Origin: Pedobacter miscanthi
GTDB taxonomy: Bacteria; Bacteroidota; Bacteroidia; Sphingobacteriales; Sphingobacteriaceae
NCBI RefSeq assembly: GCF_003315595.1
Contig: NZ_QNQU01000003.1
Coordinates: 1 to 64,000 of the forward strand
Reading direction: 5' to 3'
Length of the DNA stretch: 64,000 bases
Program-made: the position numbers and the translations under genes
Shown here: positions 58,497-64,000 of the stretch, one piece after another
Position numbering within the stretch: the first letter of the stretch is position 1
How the letters are laid out: each line of letters opens with the position of its first letter
Notes under the pieces: model-generated
The model's input: the letters and a program-made list of their open reading frames with translations, nothing else
What the model was told of the DNA's origin: nothing
The model's database searches: none

Positions 58497-59462
58497 CTAG
58501 GTTAAAATTGAAGTAATATATTTTTTTACATTTTGTTCCCTTTCTTCATAATTTCCGCTGATCAGGAAATAATTAATATCACGTTTTTCGAGTTCAGATT
58601 TAAAAAGGTTAAACATCTCTAGCCTTCTGTCGCCAAAATCGCGCAGGTGATCGGCTACCCATTCCACATCAATATCCATCAGGAAATATAAATCGTATCT
58701 GATTTCGTTTTCAAGATCACTAAGTATATCAGGAATCTCATTTAAATAATATTGCGAATATATTTTTGTGGTGATTAAATCGGTATCACAAAAAACGATT
58801 TTATTGGCAATACTGGTCTTCTCCTTTACCCTTGCCGTTTGTGCTATTCCGATGTTGATGATATCGTTAACTGTTATATCATTTGAAGTAATTAATTCGC
58901 GAGCAACTTCAGGAACAAAAACAGTATTAAAATGTAAAGCCATTTTTTCGGCCATGGTCGATTTTCCCGTACTTTCTGGTCCGTAGAAACAAATTTTCTT
59001 TACAAAATATGGCCTTACCTGTTCAGGGATAAATTCCCAATATTGAAACGGGTTATTTCTGATCAGCGTAGCAGAAATGGGTGTAAATTTCCTTGGTTCA
59101 TCAAACAGGATATGTTCGGCCTGTAGATTAAGGGCAAAAGGTGCGCCATAGCATTCGGAACTGAAAAGTATATCGATCTTTAGATAAACCTCGCGCATCT
59201 TATTTGCCCAGATATTTGTCCGTTCTTTTAAAGGTAAGGTTTCATTATCAAAATCATCAGCAATAATGGCCGGTTTGATGTTGGGCTGATCTTTAAAGAT
59301 CTCCCTGATCCATCCGAAACGTAAAAGCGGATCAATTTTGTCATCAGGCGTAAAGCTCATGGAGACGATCAGCTCCTCACAATGTGCAGCCGCAAAGTTA
59401 ATCAATGCGATATGCCCGTTATGGATCGGCATAAACTTGCCGATTACTAGCCCTCTTTTCAT
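58497..59462 (-). CDS. nadR: NadR-like bifunctional NMN adenylyltransferase / nicotinamide riboside kinase
   Basis: A 321-aa two-domain enzyme without the N-terminal repressor HTH found in enterobacterial NadR. Residues 1-155 form the nucleotidyltransferase domain (GKFMPIHNGHIALI near residue 7; the TPISATLIRNNP ISxTxxR motif near 128). Residues ~158-320 form the kinase domain (P-loop FYGPESTGKSTM; CDTDLITTKIYS). It phosphorylates nicotinamide riboside to NMN and then makes NAD. It overlaps pnuC by 4 nt (ATGA), so import and conversion are coupled. Confidence 0.94.
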   Translation of the reverse strand: MKRGLVIGKFMPIHNGHIALINFAAAHCEELIVSMSFTPDDKIDPLLRFGWIREIFKDQPNIKPAIIADDFDNETLPLKERTNIWANKMREVYLKIDILFSSECYGAPFALNLQAEHILFDEPRKFTPISATLIRNNPFQYWEFIPEQVRPYFVKKICFYGPESTGKSTMAEKMALHFNTVFVPEVARELITSNDITVNDIINIGIAQTARVKEKTSIANKIVFCDTDLITTKIYSQYYLNEIPDILSDLENEIRYDLYFLMDIDVEWVADHLRDFGDRRLEMFNLFKSELEKRDINYFLISGNYEEREQNVKKYITSILT

Positions 59463-60121
59463 GTCGTTTTAGCGTAACTCCTGTATTCTTTTATCCAATG
59501 CCACAATGCAAAAGCAGCAATGATGGTAAAAACCAGGTATTCGACTCCCATAAATTTAATGCCTTTTAAAAAATAAAGGTAAGTGGCCACAACATCGATA
59601 ATTAGCCAGATAATCCAGCATTCTACCCTTTTCTGAATCATTAAAAAGGTAGTGATCACACTCATTACAAAAATAAACGAATCAACAAAAGGGTAGGCAC
59701 TTGGTAAATTAAACAGCAATGGGAGCCAGTTGTGAAGCTGACTTGCCAGCAAGCCCATTAATAATGTGCCGGCAATGCCTACAGCCAATAGCATTAAAAA
59801 TTGCCTTAGGGGCATAAAACTGATTTTGAGTTCTTTGTTTTTATCCTCTTCCCCGGGTTTAGGGTTTGTCCACCGCCACCAGCCCATAATATTGGTTATA
59901 AAAAAGAAAACCATCAGAAACATATCAGGGTAAAGCTGATTCTGGTAATACAAAAAGGCCGATAAAAATACATTAACAATACCCGCGGGCCAGCTCCAAA
60001 CGCTTGCTTTTGCTGAAAGTATAACTGAAATAATTCCTGTAATTACAGCAGAAAATTCGAGATAACTCATTTTATAGCCAAGAACCGTGAAAAATATACT
60101 GTGGGCATCGAAAAAATCCAT
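59459..60121 (-). CDS. pnuC: nicotinamide riboside transporter PnuC
   Basis: A 220-aa integral membrane protein with about seven transmembrane segments. The family motif region WSWPAGIVNVFLSAFLYYQN and the final WIIWLIIDVVATYLYFLKGI, with several conserved tryptophans (IMGWWRWTNP), support PnuC. PnuC relatives carry either nicotinamide riboside or thiamine. The overlap with nadR favours nicotinamide riboside. I see no TPP riboswitch upstream. Confidence 0.92.
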   Translation of the reverse strand: MDFFDAHSIFFTVLGYKMSYLEFSAVITGIISVILSAKASVWSWPAGIVNVFLSAFLYYQNQLYPDMFLMVFFFITNIMGWWRWTNPKPGEEDKNKELKISFMPLRQFLMLLAVGIAGTLLMGLLASQLHNWLPLLFNLPSAYPFVDSFIFVMSVITTFLMIQKRVECWIIWLIIDVVATYLYFLKGIKFMGVEYLVFTIIAAFALWHWIKEYRSYAKTT

Positions 60122-60269
60122 CTTTTCCTTTTTGAAAATCTACAAAAAGCTAATGTAAATAATTTATTTGCTGCTATCGGTTTTCTGTTGGCAAACAATC
60201 CAAAAATATAGCTGTTATAAGAATATCTATTGGCTTAGCGCCGTATTTATTAACCAGCAGATTTCTTGT

Positions 60270-61346
60270 ATGCAATATTTCGACCAGATTTTCGGTTATC
60301 CAATCCCTTTGTTTTTTAAGAACCTGATTATCGGTTTAGCAGCGATATTGCTTGGTATTTTGATTAAGTTTATCATTCATAAAACTTTTATTTTGCTTTC
60401 GCGCTGGTGGGATTCTATTATTATAAAATCAACCATTAAACATTTAAGAAGGCCGGTTGCAGTTTTTATACCGCTATTGTTGCTCAATTTTTCATTAACG
60501 CTGATGGAAATGTCTTTAGTATTCAGGTTACCGATTACAAAAGCATTGGAAATTGCCTTAACCATCACTTTTGCGTTAATATTAGTCCGTTTAATCAATG
60601 TTTTGGAAGATTATTTCTACCTGAAATATGATCTGAATAAAGAAAATAACCTTAAAGAGCGTAAAATCCGTACGCAGCTTCAATTTGTGCGAAAATTTAT
60701 TGTCTCGCTCATCATTTTGATTACTGCAGCCATTATTTTATTGAGTTTTGAGAGTATGCGTAAAATAGGAGCAGGGCTGCTTACTGGTGTTGGTATAGGT
60801 GGAATTATAATTGGTTTTGCCGCGCAGAAATCGCTGGGGAATTTACTGGCAGGTTTTCAGATCGCTTTTACACAGCCCATCAGGATTGACGATGTTTTAA
60901 TTGTAGAAGGTGAATGGGGAAAGGTTGAAGAAATAACTTTAACCTATGTGGTGGTAAACATCTGGGACCAGCGGCGACTGATTTTACCGATTACTTATTT
61001 TATCGAAAAACCTTTTCAAAACTGGACGCGTGTTTCGGCAGATTTGTTGGGAACCGTTTTTTTATACCTCGATTATACCATTCCTATTGAGCCTATGCGG
61101 CAGGAATTAACCAGGCTGTTAAATGCAAATTCATTATGGGATAAACGGGTTAATGTAGTACAGGTTACCGATAGTACAAAAGATGGCGCAATTGAAGTCC
61201 GTTTTTTAATGAGCGCTTCCAATTCTTCAAGGGCTTTTGATTTAAGGTGTTATGTAAGGGAAGCCATGATTGCTTTTATCCAAAACCATTATCCCAAAAG
61301 TTTGCCGAAGAAAAGGTTGGAGTTTAGGGATACGGGAACAATGTAG
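60270..61346 (+). CDS. mechanosensitive channel, MscS family
   Basis: A 358-aa small-conductance mechanosensitive channel. The start is placed at the ATG at 60270 (MQYFDQIFGYPIPLFFKN); the frame is open to 60168 but the extra 34 residues are not typical. Transmembrane segments lie near residues 18-38, 60-80, 95-115 and 140-160. The pore helix GAGLLTGVGIGGIIIGFAAQ is followed by KSLGNLLAGFQIAFTQPIRI and the MscS beta domain (IVEGEWGKVEEITLTYVVV). It releases solutes on hypo-osmotic shock. It diverges from pnuC. Confidence 0.9.
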   Translation: MQYFDQIFGYPIPLFFKNLIIGLAAILLGILIKFIIHKTFILLSRWWDSIIIKSTIKHLRRPVAVFIPLLLLNFSLTLMEMSLVFRLPITKALEIALTITFALILVRLINVLEDYFYLKYDLNKENNLKERKIRTQLQFVRKFIVSLIILITAAIILLSFESMRKIGAGLLTGVGIGGIIIGFAAQKSLGNLLAGFQIAFTQPIRIDDVLIVEGEWGKVEEITLTYVVVNIWDQRRLILPITYFIEKPFQNWTRVSADLLGTVFLYLDYTIPIEPMRQELTRLLNANSLWDKRVNVVQVTDSTKDGAIEVRFLMSASNSSRAFDLRCYVREAMIAFIQNHYPKSLPKKRLEFRDTGTM

Positions 61347-61399
61347 AAAATCATGCTTCTTCGTTTTGTGGGGATACAGCCAAGGTATGGAAAAAGTTA

Positions 61400-61480
61400 T
61401 CATTTCGACCGTAGTGGAGAAATCTATAAGTAAAGGCTTAATAGATTTCTCCATTTCGTTGCACTTCAGTCGAAATGACG
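61400..61480. repeat. CGTCAT-type palindrome, variant copy 6
   Basis: TCATTTCGACCGTAGTGGAG and AAATCT face AGATTTCTCCATTTCG and TCGAAATGA. The spelling uses TTTCGA rather than CTCGAG, on both arms, so the change is compensated. It lies between the mscS-type gene and tex. Confidence 0.75.
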
Positions 61481-61490
61481 CTCTCTTGTA

Positions 61491-63782
61491 TTATTTAAAC
61501 ATACCTTTCAACTTTGCTAATTTTTCCTGTAGATCGCCATCCGCATCTTTGGGCTCATTGCGCGGCTTGAAGTTTTGCTTATTATTGTTTGCTTTATAAT
61601 CCTGCTTTGGTTTCTGTTCCCTAGGCTTCTGACTGCGAACTTCGGACTTTGGACCGACCTCTGTTTTCATCGATAACGAAATCCTTTTGCGGGCCACATC
61701 AACTTCCATTACTGTAACTTCTACCTTTTGATGCACTTTTACTATGTCGTTCGGGTTAGCCACAAAGCGGTTTGCCAGTTGACTGGTATGTACTAAACCA
61801 TCCTGGTGAACGCCGATATCAACAAAAGCACCAAAATTGGTAATATTGGTCACAATGCCTGGTAATTTCATGCCGGTTCTTAAATCGGCAATTTCATTTA
61901 CCCCGTCGGTAAAGCTAAATGCCTCAAACTGCTCACGCGGGTCGCGGCCGGGTTTTGCCAGCTCTTTTAAAATATCGTTTAAAGTTGGCAGACCAATTTC
62001 GTCGGTTACATATTGTTGCGGTTTGATCTGTTTTTGCAGTTGTGTATCTTTCATCAGGGCCGAAACAGTGGTGCCGAGGTCTTTTGCCATTTTATCTACT
62101 ACGGCGTAACGCTCAGGGTGCACACCACTGGTATCTAAAACATTTTCTGCATTGCGGATGCGTAAGAAACCTGCCGCCTGCTCGTAAGCTTTGTCGCCTA
62201 AACGAGGTACCTTTTTCAGACTTTCGCGGTTTTTAAAAGCGCCGTGGGTATTTCTGTAGTCGACAATGTTCTGCGCCAGCGTTGGTCCGAGGCCTGAAAC
62301 ATAAGCCAAAATTTGTTTAGAAGCAGTATTCAATTCTACTCCAACAGCATTTACAGCGCTGATTACGGTATCATCCAAACTTGCCTGTAATTTATTCTGA
62401 TCAACATCGTGCTGATACTGGCCAACACCTATAGATTTTGGATCGATTTTAACTAATTCGGCTAAAGGATCCATCAAACGGCGACCGATTGAAACGGCTC
62501 CCCGAACAGTGATATCCTGCGTAGGGAATTCTTCCCTTGCCACTTCCGATGCTGAGTAAATAGAAGCTCCACTTTCGTTAACCATTACAATGGTGATATG
62601 CGGTAAATTTAACGCACGTACAAAAGCCTCAGTTTCCCTTCCTGCTGTTCCGTTACCAATGGCAATGGCTTCAATTTCGTATTTTTCGCAAAGCTGTTGG
62701 ATGGTGAATTCGGCATTTTTTACATTACCCTGCCCGGTATGCGGATAAATCGCCGTGTTTTCTAACAACTGACCTTGTTTATCTAAACATACTACTTTGC
62801 AGCCTGTACGGAAACCCGGATCGATGGCCAATACATTTTTTTGTCCCATTGGGGCTGCCAATAACAACTGACGTGCATTTTCGGCAAAAACACGGATAGC
62901 TTCTTCATCGGCTTTCTGTTTAGTGAAAACACGGAGCTCGGTTTCCATTGCTGGTTCCAATAAACGTTTGTAACCATCTTCTAAAGCCTGCTGAACCTGT
63001 TTCGAAGCAGCATTATTGCCTGTGATAAACTGGTTTTCTAAAATAGCAATTGCATCTTCTGCCGGTGGAAGTGCATCTAACCTTAAAATCAATTCTTTTT
63101 CGCCACGGCGCATGGCCAAAACACGGTGCGATGCTGCGGTTTTAACCGGTTCGCTCCATTCGAAGTAATCTTTGTATTTAATGCCTTCTTCTTCTTTTCC
63201 TTTAATCACTTCTGCTTTAAACTCGGCCTTTTCCTGAAAATAAGTACGCATTTTAGTACGTGCTTCGGCATTTTCAGAAATCATTTCGGCGATGATATCC
63301 CTGGCACCTGCCAAAGCTTCATCAAGGGAGTTTACCCCTTTTTCGGTATCGATAAATTTATCTGCTACAGCATCCAGATCAAAACTGCTTTGATCAAAAA
63401 TCTGCAAAGCCAAAGGTTCTAAACCTTTTTCTTTTGCAACTGATGCACGTGTTTTACGTTTCGGTTTATAAGGCAGGTAAATATCTTCGAGGAGCGAAAT
63501 GGTTTCGGCTTCGTTAATCTGTTTTTCGAGTTCAGGCGTTAACTTGCCAAGTTCTGTCATCGATTTTAAAATCGCTTCGCGGCGTTTGTCAAGATCGCGC
63601 AATTGCAAAACCCTATCGCGGATTGCGGCTACCTCAACCTCATCTAAACTGCCGGTTGCCTCTTTACGGTAACGGGAAATAAAGGGTACAGTTGCACCTT
63701 CATCCAACAGGTTTACGGTTGCGGTTACTTGTTTTTCTGCAACTTTTAATTCGGCTGCAATTATTTTATGGTGGCTTAACAT
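61491..63782 (-). CDS. tex: Tex family RNA-binding protein (S1 domain)
   Basis: A 763-aa transcription accessory protein. The N-terminal helical domain (VPFISRYRKEATGSLDEVEV), the YqgF/RNase-H-like domain (VLAIDPGFRTGCKVVCLD near 322; AIGNGTAGRETEAFVRAL), helix-hairpin-helix motifs (YVSGLGPTLAQNIVDYRN) and the C-terminal S1 domain (GMKLPGIVTNITNFGAFVDI, GVHQDGLVHTSQL) are all in order. A ~45-residue basic tail follows the S1 domain. Tex binds nucleic acids and influences transcription; its exact task is not settled. The last 218 nt of the window (63783-64000) show no further gene. Confidence 0.94.
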   Translation of the reverse strand: MLSHHKIIAAELKVAEKQVTATVNLLDEGATVPFISRYRKEATGSLDEVEVAAIRDRVLQLRDLDKRREAILKSMTELGKLTPELEKQINEAETISLLEDIYLPYKPKRKTRASVAKEKGLEPLALQIFDQSSFDLDAVADKFIDTEKGVNSLDEALAGARDIIAEMISENAEARTKMRTYFQEKAEFKAEVIKGKEEEGIKYKDYFEWSEPVKTAASHRVLAMRRGEKELILRLDALPPAEDAIAILENQFITGNNAASKQVQQALEDGYKRLLEPAMETELRVFTKQKADEEAIRVFAENARQLLLAAPMGQKNVLAIDPGFRTGCKVVCLDKQGQLLENTAIYPHTGQGNVKNAEFTIQQLCEKYEIEAIAIGNGTAGRETEAFVRALNLPHITIVMVNESGASIYSASEVAREEFPTQDITVRGAVSIGRRLMDPLAELVKIDPKSIGVGQYQHDVDQNKLQASLDDTVISAVNAVGVELNTASKQILAYVSGLGPTLAQNIVDYRNTHGAFKNRESLKKVPRLGDKAYEQAAGFLRIRNAENVLDTSGVHPERYAVVDKMAKDLGTTVSALMKDTQLQKQIKPQQYVTDEIGLPTLNDILKELAKPGRDPREQFEAFSFTDGVNEIADLRTGMKLPGIVTNITNFGAFVDIGVHQDGLVHTSQLANRFVANPNDIVKVHQKVEVTVMEVDVARKRISLSMKTEVGPKSEVRSQKPREQKPKQDYKANNNKQNFKPRNEPKDADGDLQEKLAKLKGMFK

Positions 63783-64000
63783 ATCCTAAAGGGTAAAATT
63801 AAAGGAAGCAAAGCTAATGAGGATTTGCGGGATTTAAGGATTTTTAAAATGAAGTTTTCCACCGAATTTTGTGAGTAAGTTTTTGAAAAAAACGGTAATT
63901 ACGTACCCTAGCGCTCGATCATCTTATCATTTATAATAAGCCAGTTGTTGGGGAACAGTTTTATTACCCTTTGTTTTTCTGTTTCGGTAATGGCTCCAGT

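Noticed and set aside
59459..60270. TPP riboswitch upstream of pnuC
   Set aside because: No CTGAGA / ACCTGA pair is found in the short upstream region, and the overlap with nadR points to nicotinamide riboside.

Overview
This 64 kb window is a chromosomal segment of a Bacteroidota species, most likely Sphingobacteriaceae and Pedobacter-like. The basis is gene content and style, not a search: a complete sprA (type IX secretion translocon) in the order maeB-ruvA-sprA-gcvH-vanZ, two outer-membrane barrels with carboxypeptidase-regulatory-like N-termini, few Shine-Dalgarno sequences, several TTG starts, and promoters of the Bacteroidota type (TTTG, about 20 nt, TAnnTTTG). No integrase, transposase, CRISPR array or prophage block is visible. 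The only phage-related gene is one ORF6N-domain protein.

Layout. 0.5-5 kb: rlmN, an S4-type pseudouridine synthase, a frameshifted FMN reductase, a DinB-like protein and a WYL regulator, all on the minus strand. 5-10 kb: a hybrid histidine kinase convergent with a sigma-54 response regulator, then three tandem near-identical secreted proteins. 10.4-16.5 kb: tRNA-Thr, amidohydrolase, 2-hydroxyacid dehydrogenase, flavin oxidoreductase, acylphosphatase, flippase, dUTPase. 16.7-27 kb: envelope genes (TPR protein, DUF4292 lipoprotein, EnvC-like protein, two TatA, GatA, LysM transglycosylase, Tat-exported phospholipase C). 27-38.5 kb: maeB, ruvA, sprA, gcvH, vanZ and an unlisted 41-aa lipoprotein. 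38.6-47 kb: two paralogous outer-membrane barrels and feoAB. 47.5-50 kb: an Lrp regulator, a promoter-to-terminator unit encoding two unusual tRNA-like RNAs, and a LacI-type regulator. 49.7-57.5 kb: frr-pyrH, a class-II cyclic-nucleotide phosphodiesterase, nagA, a Tat-exported phosphoesterase and rplM-rpsI-rpsB-tsf. 57.9-63.8 kb: ORF6N protein, pnuC-nadR, an MscS channel and tex.

The genes themselves are mostly ordinary; the unusual material is between them. The strongest candidate for something undescribed is the pair of tRNA-like RNAs at 48161-48274 and 48352-48496. Each has an intact acceptor stem, D-arm and T-arm, but a very large structured variable arm and a GUC anticodon-like triplet. 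The two copies carry compensatory base changes in the acceptor stem and variable arm. Second is a dispersed structured element at 366-458, 47321-47410 and 57684-57800 (minus), whose two helices covary around a conserved AGCG/TTAGCG internal loop. Third are several families of intergenic repeats: large CGTCAT...ATGACG palindromes, ACCCTGAA...TTCAGGGT palindromes, and arrays of degenerate units near 14 nt.

All positions and folds were read by eye. No alignment, folding or database search was run.
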